Source of the DNA: Panorpa germanica
Lineage: Eukaryota; Arthropoda; Insecta; Mecoptera; Panorpidae
Assembly (NCBI GenBank): GCA_963678705.1
Contig: OY783214.1
Location: 1,488,001-1,552,000 of the forward strand
DNA: 64,000 nucleotides
Direction: 5' to 3'
Numbering within the stretch: the stretch's first letter is position 1; every line of letters begins with the position of its first letter. The notes beneath the pieces were generated by a model. The model was not told where the DNA came from and did no database searches. It saw only the letters and a program-made list of their open reading frames with translations. Below are positions 23,201-38,200 of this stretch, in pieces. A program made the translations under genes and the position numbers.

Positions 23201-26200
23201 TGATGTAAACCGATTGCTTTCCAAATAGATATATTATACTTTTGCTGTTTATAATTTTGTTGTTGAACTTCTATTAAGCCAATTTACTAACTACGATGGC
23301 AAGTGGGTTAGACATCGTCCCCTTCTGTTCCATGAGTCTGGCAAGCATTTCTTCAAGCTTACCTATATTGTTGTCTGATTGGGTGCTTGTTGGTATTATT
23401 TGATCGTTAAGAGCTCGGGCATATGATACTCCAGTTCCTATTTCGCTTTCCAGAGTGAGTTGAGCTTGAGTTTGAATGCTTTTCTTTTCATGTAGTGTGG
23501 GCCAATTTTTCTGTTGCTATTGATTGTGAACTTCACATCCTCTGTAGTTTGCAGGATGATTTCCCCCACAATTAGCGCATTTGAATTGGTTGTCTCTTAT
23601 TTTTTGTTGCTCAGCACATTTAACGCATTGTGCTTTGCGACACTAGGCTTTAGTATGCCCAAATGCCTGGCATCTTGTACATTAGTGAATTTCTCTTTTA
23701 GTACGTGGTGCTTCATATTTTACAATATTGTAATCAAGTTTTTCTAGGTTGTAAACTTCTTTGTTGTTCACTCTAGTTTTTAGATCTACATAAAACATAG
23801 GTAGAGGTGCCTTGGTTACTCTGTGTTTTATGTTATGAATGTTCACTGCCTCGTGGCCAAGACCCAATGGCGCTGATTTTTGCGCTTCTACCTACGTTCC
23901 GTGGTGTAGGCCTCTTAATACAAACCTAAATGTTTTTTTACTTTTTGGTCTGAAGGTGTGGTATTGAGTAGTCTTATCCAAGTCCTTTATAAGTGTTTTA
24001 AAGTATTCGGCCTCAAAAACTTGAACTTTAACTCTATCAAAGCTAGTGGACTTGACTTGCAATTTCTTGCATCAATGTATGGATGAGTTGAATCACTACT
24101 ATCTAATATATTGTTACGGCTGGTGGTTTGGGTATAATGGTTGTATTGTTTGATTCATTGGTAACTTCCTCGTTTGTGGTTTCTATGTTTTCTCGTTCCC
24201 TTTTTTGTCTGATATTCAAAACTGTTATTTGTTTCTATTGGTTTATTCAGCCAATAGTCGGCTAGTTTGGACTTCTTAAACGGCACCGACACTTCTGGAC
24301 TTTCTAGACCTTTCTTGTGTTGGACGGTCGTCCAACGGTTGGATGGAGATTGTACAATTTGAGGTATTGTCTGGTATGGTGTCCATTTTATAAGAGATTT
24401 TTGTTTTAATAGTACTGTAAGCTGTCGTATTTTGCGGCGGACTTCTGATCACCATTTTAATAATTTTTGGTCCACAATTGATTCAGATTTTAATTTTATT
24501 AATTTATTTATTTTATTCTCAATACAATACACTATTATTATCAGGTCAATGATTGTGCACTGCATTGTTTATAGGAATTTACTTTTTTCATAGTTTGAGG
24601 AGAAATCCCCATGATTATTTACTATAACTTATGAATTATACTCGTATTCCAGTTTAAATACAAATTTAATTTTCTTACGATAATTTATATAGGCTCGTAA
24701 ATAAATAAATGTCCAACTGCTACTCGTCCTATTCATTTCAAACACTTCTTTTATAAATATAATAACGAACAATAGCTAAAAGCAAATATATAAAATAAAT
24801 TATAGAATATTTGAAAACGAAATAGAAAGAACGTTGCTTTAAGAACAAGCAAATAAGAAGACAGAATATAAATGAAATATAACAACCTTCCAAAGTTCAC
24901 TAACTAACACTCATTTCTAGCCCATGACTGGGAGTTGTAGTGCTTATAAAAAGTGTAGATTATCTCCCAAACTTAACCCAATATAATAATGAAACTAAAC
25001 ACATAGCTGAATGACATCATAACCAATAGAATTAAACAATATTTAAAACAAGACAGAATATTAGTTAAAAGTAACAACCTTCCAAAGTTCACTAAATAAA
25101 ACTCGTTTATAGCCCTTGACTGGAAGCTATAGTGCCTACAGAAAATGCAGATTATCTTCGTAGATTATTGACTTATGCTTGGGAGATAATAATGGGGACT
25201 TTTGGCTAACTTCTGCGACGTTTTTAATTAGTATATGTGTTACGCTTTATAACTAACGAAATTACGGAGACCAAATTGGTCTCCGTAAATTGGAATTGGA
25301 GACCAAACAACAATTGACACAGTTACAGAACATTGAAGTGATGGACGTTGTATAAAGAGGTATCCCGTAAGTACCTGGTACTTATGGAAAAGATAGACAT
25401 AGTCCAAGACAAGCCGGAATATCAAAATGTTTCCGCATTTTAATAGTAATACAATTTTTTATTCCAGAGACTGATTGGTCTGACATAAGTTAAAGTAAAA
25501 GATTTTAATATAACGTTTGATTTTTGTATCTAGAAAAGTTAAAAGAGTTAAAACACTTTACGGAGTCGGACACAGAACACCCTGCATGTGCCGGTAACAA
25601 AATCGTATACGGTATGTTAGAATAATTTTCCAAATTTAAAATTTTCCAGTAACGCCGGGAATTGAGACAGTAAAAGACAGAAATAATAAATAAAGAAAAT
25701 TGAAACTTTATATATTGAGACAACAATTATGCTTATTTTCTAATAATTGGTACACAAAAATTATTATTCAGTAGACCGCGAATATTTCGGGACAACGTCG
25801 CAACAGAAGATGAGATAAAAAATAATAAAAGTGGGCCCTTTATAGATGGTCATTAAAGACAAACAATAGAAAACTACAAATTTCCAGACATATTAAATAT
25901 ATAGAGATAAAAGGCTATTATTTAGAATATATGTTCTTAGATACATACAAAATAGATACCCGTGCTAAGATTTGACAAATATGTTCAATAGTGGCGATAT
26001 GTGAGGAGCAATAATGTTAAAATATAAATACAAAGCTGAAATTTAATATGGAGATATAAATTGACATGTTAATAATGAAAACATAAAAAAGTACAAATCA
26101 GCGATAAACCGAATATAAGAATATAAAGGTACAACGAGATTATTTTACATGTAGAGTATTAAATAGAAACAAAATAGTTCTCTATATGTTAGATATTAAA

Positions 26201-29200
26201 ATTATATCCAGTAGTAGAATTGGTTTGATATTCTTGCATTTGTAAGTAGAGTGCTACGAAATCGGACGGAAGGGAGGAGTAAAGGGGAGTTAGTCAATAA
26301 CGCTAAATACCAAATAATATGTCATAATTGCTAAACAAAATTTACCTTAGTAGCGGCACGAGTTTGGGGAAGTGAGGCAAGGACTGCTTTGCAATAGTAC
26401 TAAGTACTAAAATTTGACAATTTTACATCAGTTGCTAGGGTAAATGGGGGGTAATATTATTTGGTAAATATAAATATAAAAATTGGAATTAATTTGCTTT
26501 AACGGTGGAAGAGAAGACGCTAAGTACCGGTGGTTTTCGAACTAGTAACGATAGAGAATATGGGCTCTGGCAGGTTGCCACGCTGCAGAATATGTGCCGT
26601 GGTGCTGTAAGTATAGGCGGCGGTGCAGAGGAATTGAATCGAAAGTGCTAGAACGAGATCGATAAAGGCTAGAGCGGAGGTGCTGGGGTAAGGGGAACAA
26701 TTATTTAAAAGTAATGTAGTTATAAGAATGAAATTAAGTATGTAGTTTAACAATAATGTATTCATTTTGAAAATCGAAAGTGGAATCACAGGATTTTTTT
26801 TATTAAAGCGCTGGAGCGAGGGTGCTTAGGTAAAATGTGCTCTAAAGACCGACGGTGTTCATGGTAGAAGTGATACAGTGCTGCTAATCGTGTGCCGCGG
26901 TAGAGTTATTAAATTGAAATTGCGGGTATGAAAAAGCTTTTAAGAGGTGGTTAGTCGGAGCACGGGCAGGGCAAGTACAGTGCTTATTTAGAGTAAATGG
27001 TAGGTTTAGTGCCAATTAGATAAAAATATATTTAAAACAATATTATTATTATTAATTGTTTATTGTTCGCCTTTCGGCTTTACAATCTACATTCTTAAAT
27101 ACATTTCATATACTTCAACTTACAATTAAATTTTACATTATTCTAAACCTTTTTATTTCCAAAAGTACTTTCTGCTTCTTCTTCTCTTGACCCTCTTCAT
27201 TTATTTTCCCTAGTCTTCCTTCTGTACTGGTCAATTCCCTAGTCTATTTTTCTGGGCTGAAGTTTAACTGTTTCCTCGCTACTTCTTTCTTTCTCCTGCT
27301 TCCTGTTCCTTGTGCCACCCAGCCACCAGCTTATTTATTCTCCTGTTTTTCCTTTCCTTCTTACTATTTCTGCCATCCACCTCTTTCCTTCACTGCCTCC
27401 CTTTAATAGCTGGCCAATATTCCTTTCGCTCGCTACTTTTTCCTTACACTCAAACTTAATGTGCTCCAGTGTTTCGTCCTCCGCTCCACACATTCTACAC
27501 TTTCTTTCCTCACTCTTTTCCCAGTATCTGTTTCTTTTTTCCTCATTTCCCAATCTAAACCTTGCTGTTCTTCTTATGTGTTTTATGTCTTTTTCTATAA
27601 GGTACTGAGGTACATTATTTTCCCATAACCTCTTATATCTTTTATTGTAGTTACTTTTTTCTATTTTTCCCATTCTCTCCTGCTGTTGTGTCTCCTTATC
27701 CCTTCTCCTTAGCTCCTCTTCCACACTTGCGCCACCTTCTCTTCTCCTCTCTGCCTCCTCGATCGCCATTCTATTCCTTTCAAAGTACTCCTTTCTCTTT
27801 TTTGGACCTCCTCCCCCCCCCATTCTTTATGTTATCCTCTCTTATTTTCTTTAAAATTTTGCTTTCCGCTCTGTTCAATTTCTCCCCGTATTTTACTGCT
27901 CTTTCCCCTGTTTTAATTCGTATCTTATCTCTTTTTAGCTCCTCCATCACCATGTATCCTGGCGTGCATTTAAAACAATATAAATTTAAGCGAAAATTAC
28001 TTAAAACTAATATTTTGCAATAAGATCAAATCAACACCTTACTCAAATTTAATGACAAGTATTATATTCTTACACGTCGTTCTTACACTAAAAAAAATAT
28101 TTTTACTTTTTGCTCTATGTCTTTTAATTTATAAAAGATTAAAAGTTGAAATTTGGGATGTGTATTATGGTGTTCAATGCTAACACGTTTTGATAATTAG
28201 AAATTAAAAAATTAGAAATGGATGTGGAGAAAATTAAAGGGCTTAAAGGGCCGTAGGTTTTTTATTTTTTTACGGTTTAACAGTAATAGAGCAAAAAGTG
28301 TCCCGTTGTTTTTTTTTTGCTTTTTAAAAATCACGGATTTTGCGGGAATTCAGGAACACATATGAGAACGTCAAAAGTCTTAGAATTTTTTCCTCTACGA
28401 AATAAGAAATTTTTTAAAATATTTGCTGCTGTTTTAAAGCCACCAAACAAAATTCAGTACCAGATATATAAACATATAAACAAGTCAGATACACCTGAAA
28501 AATTATAATACTGGACCAGACCTTTGCGTCGTCGCTAACCGATGTGTATACAATATTTGTGATTTGCAGTTTGATCTAGCAGTTAGAGCGCATTGTTACG
28601 CACAGATACTGGCATTTATAAACAAAGAAATAAATTAAAATATATATTTTATTTTTTTCTCGTTTCAAGAATACCGATTTAGTTTGTTTTATTTTTCATA
28701 TTGATAAAATGAATTTAATATTATTTTTTAGTGATGATGATGTGAGCCCTGGAGTGGGCATTATAGTGAACCTCAACATAACAATACAATAGCTATGGCT
28801 AATATTGGTGTTACATTGAATGTTAACAAATACAATACCAACAATAATTATAGCACCGATAAGGTCATGGCATATAGCATCACAACAGGGTCAAGAAAAT
28901 TTTTTTCGCTCACTAAATGTAGCAGAAATAATTTGCGCAATAACGGACAAAAGTAATATCACAAAAATGAAAAAGGTATGAAAAAATAGGGCCATTTTAC
29001 AATGTTTAACAGCAGAAATCGCAAATAAGATTGTAACTGATCCGATTTTAAAGCAAAATAAATTTTAAGCATACATTCCCTACTTCTGGACCTCAAAAAC
29101 GGAAATTATAAAACAAGTTGATTTAGATTACACCGATGAAATATTAATAAATAACATCGAAATTAACAATTTTTAAATAAATAAAATCCAAAGACTTAAC

Positions 29201-32200
29201 AGGTAAGTAATTACGGATAATTGTATTAAGTAAAACTATTAAAACTGAAACTGTTTTTCGAAGGAATGAATTTACCTGAATATGTTTATTTATGGGGAGT
29301 TCGCCGAGCTGTTGAACCATACATCCAATTAACTGTACAATGCTACAAGTGTCTAAAGTATGGCCATACCTCTACCAAATGCCGTTCTCAAAGATCTAAA
29401 TGTACAACTGCCAGGTGCACAAATTGTAGCGGTAACCTCTAAGCGGAGGAGCTATCTTGGTGGAATGACTCATGTTCAAATGCTGTTAAAATGAAAAAAT
29501 CGGCTTTTGACGAATAAAAACGTCGCAAAACTTTAGAACTTTTTGTCGAATTCAAAATATTAAGAGCAATACTACAAAAAACCAAGAAGGAAGCAACAAA
29601 ACAATTATATGAACAATTTGTATATTCCATAAATTCACAAATAAGTATGAATCAAGTATGGATCAAAATAAAACCTATAAAAGGAAACCAGCGAAAATTC
29701 AATATCTCTGCTCATGTCATCAAACATAATTTCTTCACAACAAGAAGTAGTATATTTATTATGTAACATATTTAACTTCAGCAGTTATAAATATCCAAAA
29801 CATTTTCAACAACACATGGCAGGAGAAACCTGTATAGATATAAACTTATTATCTGACAATAGTGAAACATTTAATACTTTAATTACTTTAGATGAACTAG
29901 AATCTGCACTCCATAATTGTTAACTATCTAGTCCAGGTTGACAATATTCACAACTACTTCATAAAAAAGTAGCTGCTGAAAAAAAAAATCATCCTAAATA
30001 TTGTTCAATCATGAATCAGCCTTTTGGTAGCGTTGTGGTTAGTATAACTATCTACAAAACCTAAGGTCGTGCAATCGAATCCATCGTACTCTTCGACATC
30101 AAGGATTCTTCACATAACAAGAACAACGTGAAATATCGGGAAAAGTCTAACCACAAGTGGGGAAAATGCCCTAACCGGCATGCCGCCGGGTAGAGGTGAA
30201 ATATAATAGTCTCCACGACCACAAAATAAAAATTGACACAAAAATAAAAAATGAAAATGGAGAAGAAGTAGTTAAAAATTACGGAACAAGGGCCCGGAAC
30301 CCCAGAACCGGTACGTGGCGGAAGTGCTCGAGCGAGTTCGCTTAGGAACCAGGCCGAATCGTCAGTTCTTTCTACTGGAACAACAACAATAGGGAATGGT
30401 AACCTATTCAGAAAAAAAAAAATAAAATGAATAGGACACCACCCAAACAAAATCCATCTCGATACGAGAAAACAAAGAAGATACAGGATTCGCAACAATT
30501 GTTTGCAAACAATAATCCTCAATCACAACAAGGTAAGATTGAAATAACACAAAGTCGGCTCCAAACAGAAAATAGTAGAATAGTAGCCTACAAGTTGCAA
30601 TGCAAATAAAGATATGCAGGGAACAATTTATATGTTTGTAAAAAAGAATTTCTGACATAAAATATGTCATGAACACTTCTGATACAAACAATCCTTAAGA
30701 AAATGTTACGGAAACTAATTACAAAACAGATGAAGAAGAACTAACCAGAGAAACAGAATGGATAGTTCAGAAAAACAATACCAGGAAGAGTAAAAAGCGA
30801 ATACTTCGCCTTATGTGTCACCGCAACAGCCATCATCTAGGATAACCATCATTAGTACACCTATTAAAAGAAAACCACATGCGCCTCCACGGATAACGGT
30901 CGAAATGTGTAACTACAACAGTATTTATAACATATTGAGAAACGAAAATGTGACATTCACAGCTGACTACTAAATAGTGGATAAATTTAATTCAATGTAC
31001 CTGAGAAAAAACAATACAAAGCTCTTTCTCAGGTATTGGATAATATGAAACTAAACTGGCTTACTTACAAAAATAAACAGACGCGTCCAATAAGAGTGAT
31101 GGCACGCGGACTACACCCTGATTGCGCGGCACAATCTATTATCCTAAAGAAAAAAAATTAAACGTAGTAGATGCTGTAAATGTACTACAAGAAACCTTTA
31201 TCGCTTCTTATGTTCACATTTGACAATACAGAAGACATAAACGCAATTATAAAGATTGTACAAATTCTGCGGATGAGAATGGAAACAATAATCAACACTA
31301 GTACCTCAGCAAAAACGATGCCAAAGATTTGAACACACACATAAATTCTGCAAAAACAACCTAGATGTGTAAATGTGAGGGTGCTCATCTAACAGCAGAA
31401 TGTAGAAAAGAGAAAGAGGAACTGCCAAAATGCAGAAACTGTAACGAAAATCATGCAGCAAGTTACAGAGGATGCATTGTGGCAGTAGAAATACAAAACA
31501 TAAGATGTACAATAAAGATCAATATACAAAGGAATAACAAACCAGCTTTAAGCAAAGGAACAATTGGAAAAAGTTTAAATAAAACATAAAATAATAGTTC
31601 ACTTGTAACAGTCGAGAATTCGTTTGTTCAAGCAGCAACAAGAAACACTATACATGCAATAGAAAAACCAACCCCACCAGATTTTATTACGTAGACATTG
31701 CAAGTAAATAATTCTGGAAAAAATGACCTAACCCGAAAAGAAGATGGATACTATCAGAGCAGATAGAATATAAACCAGCGTTAAAAATTCTGTAAAATTT
31801 CCAAATCAAAATAAGACGATAATACATTAAAAATAACAGCATGGAATGCGGATAGACTGAAAAATCATTTGTCCAAGCATAAATTATTTCTGGACGAGCA
31901 AAAATTTGATATATGTTTACTATCGGAAACAAATAAACAGAATATAAAGCCAGAGGAGGAACCGCAGTAATAATTCGTAACCAGATATCCCATTACGAAG
32001 AAAGTAAGTATAAAACTAAGGAAATTCAAGCAACAGCTATTAAAATATGTAGCAACCGCTACAAAATTACAATAACTGCAATATACTGCCCCCAAGGCAT
32101 AATATAAAGTAAGCAGAATTTCTTCAACTTCCACAAACACTGGGTGAACGGTTTATAATTGGTGGAGATTTCAACGCCAAAAACATCTCAAGAAGGTCAA

Positions 32201-35200
32201 TAATAACTACAACGAAAGGCAAAGAATTGCTAAAAGCAATAAAAGAATATCAGTGTGACTCAGAATCTACTGGTAAACCAACATACTGGATAGCCGATAC
32301 AAAGAAAAGGTCTGACTTGATTGACTTTTTCATACTAGGAAAGTTCTCAACTAATTATATAAACATTGAAGATAATGTGGACCCGTTTTCTGATCATACA
32401 CCTATTACGGTTATACTCAGTGAAAAAATTATCAAAAAGCAACAGTCTCTCATGTTAGCTAACAAATGGACAGACTGGGATAAATTTAAAACTGAATTAA
32501 ATAAAGTGATAACACTGAATGGCACTTTAAGTACAAATAGATGACAAAGCAGAGAAACTAGTGACTGATAATTAACCGAAAAACCAAGAAAAACAAAGGG
32601 TAATTGTTATCCTATAAAAATTTGGGGCTTAAAGAAAAACGCAAAGCACATAGAAAGTGGCAGAAATCAAGAAACACTCAAGATAAAACTGATTTTAACA
32701 AATTCAATAAACAATTAACAAACGAAGTTTAGGAAATCAAGCCTAATAAATCTTAGAATGAGTGAACTCACCGACGATAAGGATACAGATTATTCACTCT
32801 GGAAAGTTACAGGGAATATGAAAAAATTATATGAAATATAATGAGAATATATATGAAAGATAAAAAGAATATGAAAGAGAAGATGGCAGCTAGGCAAAAG
32901 ATAATGTGGAAAAAGCACAGCTATTTGCGGAACATCTGGAAGATACATTTCAGCCCCACGCAAGTCATGTGCAAGAGAATATGGAGCAGTTTGCAAATAA
33001 TAACGAAGAATTTATTAAAAAGATAACTCCAAAGAAAATTAAAATAGAAATTAAGGCAAACATAAAAATAAATAAATCAGCAGGTTTCGACTTGATTACT
33101 GGTGAAATACTAAAGGAACAACGAAAAGGTATAATCAAGCTAACGCACTTGTTTAATACTGTGTTACTTAAGATATGTTTCTTATTACTAAAAAGTCGCC
33201 GAAGTAATTATGCTAGCTAAACCAGAAAAACCGTCAAACAAGAAAGCATGCAGACAAATTTCGTTGCTTCCAATTATCGGTAAACTATTTGAAAAGTTGC
33301 TGTTAAAACGTTTAAAACGATTTAAAAGTAAACATTCTACCACCGATCAGGTACATCGAATTACCAACGTTATAGAAAAAATTCTTAAAGAAATTAAAAT
33401 ATATTCTACTGTATTCCTTGATGTCTCTTGATAGCGTTCGACAGAGTATGCCATAAAGGCCTAGAATACAAACTGAACAAAATGTTACCTAGACAATATA
33501 GCGAAGTACTAAAGTCATATATAGAAAATAGGCTGTTCAGAGTCAAATTAAAACATAAATTTTTAAGTATTTAAAATATAAACGCTAGAGTTCCACAAGG
33601 AAGTGTACTAGGCCCTATCCTGTATACACTATACACCTGTGATATTACAAGAAACAGTGATACTATAATGGCAACGTTTGCAGATGTTACCGATATAATG
33701 GCGATAGCTAATAATATGCAAGAAGCAATAAAAAAAATGCAATAAGCCATAAACAACGTAAGTGAATGATCAAGGAAATGGAGGATTACATTAAACGAAA
33801 CGAAATAGGTGCATGTTAATTTCACCAACAAACTTATTACATTCCGGTACTAATAAATGACCAAGCTATTCCGTATGCGATTACAGCAGGGTATCTAGGA
33901 ATGACATTAGATGCTTAACTTCGTTGAAAGGCTCACGTAAAGAAAAAGAGAGACGAACTGGGAGTAAGATATAAGAGTACTGGCTAATGGAACGCAAATC
34001 CATATTATCCATACATAACAAACACATGCTGTATAAGCAAATATTAAAACCAGTTTGGACAGATGGAATTCAGCTGTGGCTGTACTAAGAAATGAAACAC
34101 CATATGCATTTAAACTTTCCATAATAAAGTTCTGAGAAACATAGTGAATAGTACATAGGGATCTTAAAGTAACTACAGTAGCTGAAGAAATAAAGAAAAT
34201 AGCAAGAAAGCACGAGCAACGTACCCAACACTATGTCAACGTGGAAGCGCTTCTTCTGTCGCGCACGGATAGGCCTACAAGAAGACTAAAGAGAACCAAG
34301 CCATCCGAGCTAGTATGATGACCGATAAAAAAGAGTATTAACAATTGTTAATACTCTGACTTGAAAAATATTACCTTTATTAAAAAATTAACTAGAAAAA
34401 ATGTTATTAGATAGTTTATATAAACTAGTTATAACAATGAAAAGAACCCCCTTTTAGTTTGGTAAAGATGTAAATCATTCTTTAAGGGGTTACATGGGTT
34501 TCGTGTGTTCAAAATTTTTTTTTTGCTAATTAATTTCTACAACATCTCAAGAATATTATACTAAATTTTCAAGTCGATCCGAATAATAGTTTCGGAGATA
34601 CAGCCTTTGGAAGGTGTGCTCTCCAAGTCAGTTTTATTGTTACTCAAAAGTTTAAACGCGTTTTTCTGGGAACCGTGTTTTCAAAGTCGGTTGTCAAATT
34701 TTCTCGAAAACTACTTAACCGATCTTGATGAAATTTTACACAGGTGTTCGAGATACAATTTACTCGTGCTTGAACAAAGGATTATTTTTTTTCAATTACA
34801 ACTATTTTAAAAAAAACAAAATGTCAAGCAAATTTGACCGAAATTTCATTTTTTTGGAAAAATGTCTGCCAAAATTCCAATTTTTACTTTTTTTTTCTTT
34901 CCTTCGTTCAAGCACGAGTTTATGGTCTTAACTAAAACACTTATTTTTGTTTTTTCATTTTTAATGATCCTGTCAGGAGTTATGCTGACAACGCGTACGC
35001 CTTTTTTTCGAGGGGTCACCGGAATTTTTTTTTTTTTTAAATTTCAGAAATTATTCTTTAAATATGTATCTATAAGACAGAAAAAAGTTTGAATTAAATA
35101 AATAATTTTTTACATAGAAAAAAAAATATTGAAAATAGTCCTTTTTTTACCAGATGAAACCCATGTAACCCCTTAAAATCCGGTGTAACGATGTTCTGGG

Positions 35201-38200
35201 TATGTTTAATGCACTGAAACGCTTACGAGGAGACTGGGTAGGCGTTTTACAAACTGACTGTGTCACTACGTTGGTGCTTTTTCCGTCGGTGAAGTCCTTG
35301 GTCGGCCTGACTGTTGTTTATCCAACCTTGAACCAGTCTCCTCGAACTTAATATCCCAGTTCTTTATCGTTTGAACACTTGGAGCGTCGTTAAAATAGCG
35401 TAAATTATGATGTTTTCGAAATTTACACCCTGCAATAAAGGCCGAATCAATAGCTAATCTACATTGTCGCTCCCGCGTACTTTGCATTAAATTCCATATT
35501 TACATTTCAAAGGATTTATGAGCCACCAAGTATAAACGGTGTACTACTTTGACAACTATGTACGTTATAATAGGTAGATGATACTTGTTTTGTTTATTTT
35601 TAGAAAGTTTGAGGCTTTGAATTTTGTATTTGGTTTATTGCATATTTAAGGTTAACAAAATATTAAAAAGGACCATTCGTGAAAGAGGATTTGTGGTACG
35701 CAACAATCCTAGAAAGGAGTGTATTTGTTACAATGCATACATAATACCGATTGAAATGCTATATATGTATATACCTTAAAACCGTTTTATCATTGAATAA
35801 CGCAGGTTATGTTATGGAAATGTAAAAGAAATTTCAGAGTATAGTTCAAATAGATAAAGATACTGCTACTTTACTGCTACTGGTATATTTCAAATAGATA
35901 AAGTATATGTTATACTGCAAAAGCTACTTGAGCAACAAATTTCCCACTAGTCTAAAGTTAAATCTGTGCAAGTATTTGCTATAACACGTAGCCTATGTTT
36001 TACTACAATAGCCGCATAAGTCACAATTTTCAAATCAAACAGAAACTGGATCCAAAAAGCAAATCAGGAAGCACTCAAGACTGAAATTAAACTCTAAATA
36101 ATTTTATGCCTGATTAAATTCTGACTACACCTTTAAACATTCAAGTTAATAAATAAATTCAACTTAAATAAATATGCTATTGACTACATACATACAAAAA
36201 CCAGACAAAAGTATTCTGTTCTGAAAGTTAAAATAACAGCCAAGACCAAAATGCATATTAAACAAGCACTTTTATTGACTCTGATTCTTGGTACATTGCT
36301 ATTGGTGAGATTTGAATTTTGTGAATAGGAAAAATTCTTAAATACACTGTTCCCAACGCTCCCATATATTAGATGAAAAACCAATTAGACAATCAGTACA
36401 TATACAGGCAAAAATAAATATATCAAATAAAACAAACACAATCCGAATACACATACTTAACCTAGAATATAATATAACTAGAGATTACCCCCGTCACAAA
36501 GCCGTCTTTTTTGTGTGTATGTTATGAATCCAACAAAATAATTTGTAAATTCAAAAAAAATTTAATTCTACTTTCAAATTGAAATATTTAACTCGTTCAA
36601 TAAAAAAAATACTTTAATTTTGGACTAACATTTTTATAAATAAATTTTTTATGACATTTCTAAGTTGAAAGTTTATAAAATGATGCTATTATTTGATAGG
36701 TGGTATAATTACCTTTCATTTCCGTATGACCTTTCGATTTAGAGAAATCGATAATTTTTGGCAGAGTGATCTAAAATGAAAATTAAATTTAAAATGGCCG
36801 CCATTTCTACAGGAGGGGAGATAGACCCCCCTATATTTATATTTTTGTCGATAAAATGACGTGTATAATACACCCTTAAAGCAACGGTAGTCGGACACAA
36901 GACACCCTATATAAAATTTTAACTTTCTAGTCCTATTTTTACGATCGGTAATAACCGCACCCGTGCCCCCAAATAAAATTTTGGAATTTTGAATTTTTTT
37001 TTCTTAATAACATATTTCATTATTATGTAATCCAAAATTTGAATTAATCTAAAGCTTCCTACCGCGCCGTCTAATTTTCGCAACGCCCACTTTTCGAATT
37101 TTTCAATTTCTATTTCATCGTAATACACATACCAAATTTCAACTTTCGATCTATTATGAAATAATAATTATAGAGCAAAAAATAAGAATTTTTCTTTTAT
37201 TTTTTCCAAAATTACGGGTTTCCAGGAAACTCAGGGGAACACTCGAGGACGAAAGAAGTTTGAGAATTTTTTTCTCTAGGAAATAGATAAATTTCATAAA
37301 GATGCATAAAGCCGTTTTCGAGCCACCATACGAATCTATGAACATAGAAGAATATAAGAAAACAAACATACAGTTGAAACATTATAGTATAGCGTAAACA
37401 AATAAAAATATAAACTTTCACTTGGATCATTAAAATATATAATAGACATTATGTCACACTAACAGAAAAAAGCAACGCCTTTAACAACTAAAAAAAACTA
37501 AAAAAAATATTTTCAACCAAATATTTAAACAAATATTCAGAATCTTACAAATAAGTCACGAAAAATTCTATGCCAACATAGGTTTTATTCTTAAGGTTTT
37601 AGATCTTTTTTCCCAGAAGACCAGCTACAACGAATGTCCAAGAAGTTAAAAAAAGATTAGCTGAAACAAGAAGAAAGAAAATTTCTTCCGCGTCGCGCTC
37701 CTGACTTAACGCACACAATAAAGTATATGCTTAGAAAAATAAAAAAGACTGTTCTGAACAAAAATAGAAACAAATTTCTAAAATAACTTTAAAAACATTT
37801 ACTAATACCATCCTTCCACCTTAGGTATCTTTATACCAAAAATAAAAGTAATAAATTCCAAAAGTTGACAAAAGTCAACAGCAAATCTATCGGAAATAGC
37901 CTAACGGCAATACCCGATGCTACCATTGTCCAGTCCATTCCAGGTTCAATTGGATTGTTAACTTACCTACCAGTAGTCAGGATGATACTTTGACCTGATT
38001 TTTTTATGCTTTCAATTAATAGATAAACTGATTCCCTGTCATTTTCTTCCACTAAAGTTATTGGATCATCTAGAAGAATAAGAGTGGGACATTTTATGAA
38101 GGCGACAGCAAGATTCAATTTTCGTAGGTCACTTGTTAACATATTCTGAATTAATTCATGTTGTACGTTCCGTAAACCTATATAAAAATTAAAAAGTATT

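Larger units (their letters stand above)
22040..24460 (-). mobile_element. Jockey-clade LINE: ORF1 plus endonuclease, RT missing, decayed
   Basis: The minus strand carries a Jockey ORF1 from about 24455 and an ORF2 beginning near 23315 that reaches the endonuclease and then the N-terminal edge of the RT domain at about 22050. There is no RT core, no Cys-His tail and no poly(A). LINEs usually lose the 5' end, so this 3' loss implies a later deletion or an insertion breakpoint at about 22040. Confidence 0.8.
30023..34360 (+). mobile_element. Jockey-clade LINE, nearly complete length, decayed
   Basis: A 5' UTR (30023-30426, with GCATGCCGCCGGGTAGAGG) leads to an ORF1 start at 30427, then zinc knuckles, an endonuclease and an RT ending near 34330. 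The frames are broken many times. The copy sits directly after, and probably cuts, the decayed I-type copy at 28520-30022. I could not define the 3' end or a target duplication. Confidence 0.8.

Noticed and set aside
24486-25000. Looked for a further ABCA-type exon between 21064 and 37966
   Set aside because: The exons at 37967 and 20902 join directly in phase with a continuous NBD sequence, so none is needed.
30025-30095. tRNA-like A and B box words (TAGCGTTGTGG, then AATCGAATCC)
   Set aside because: I cannot fold a cloverleaf, there is no acceptor stem, and the segment lies in what looks like the 5' UTR of the Jockey element. It may be promoter-like but is not a tRNA gene.
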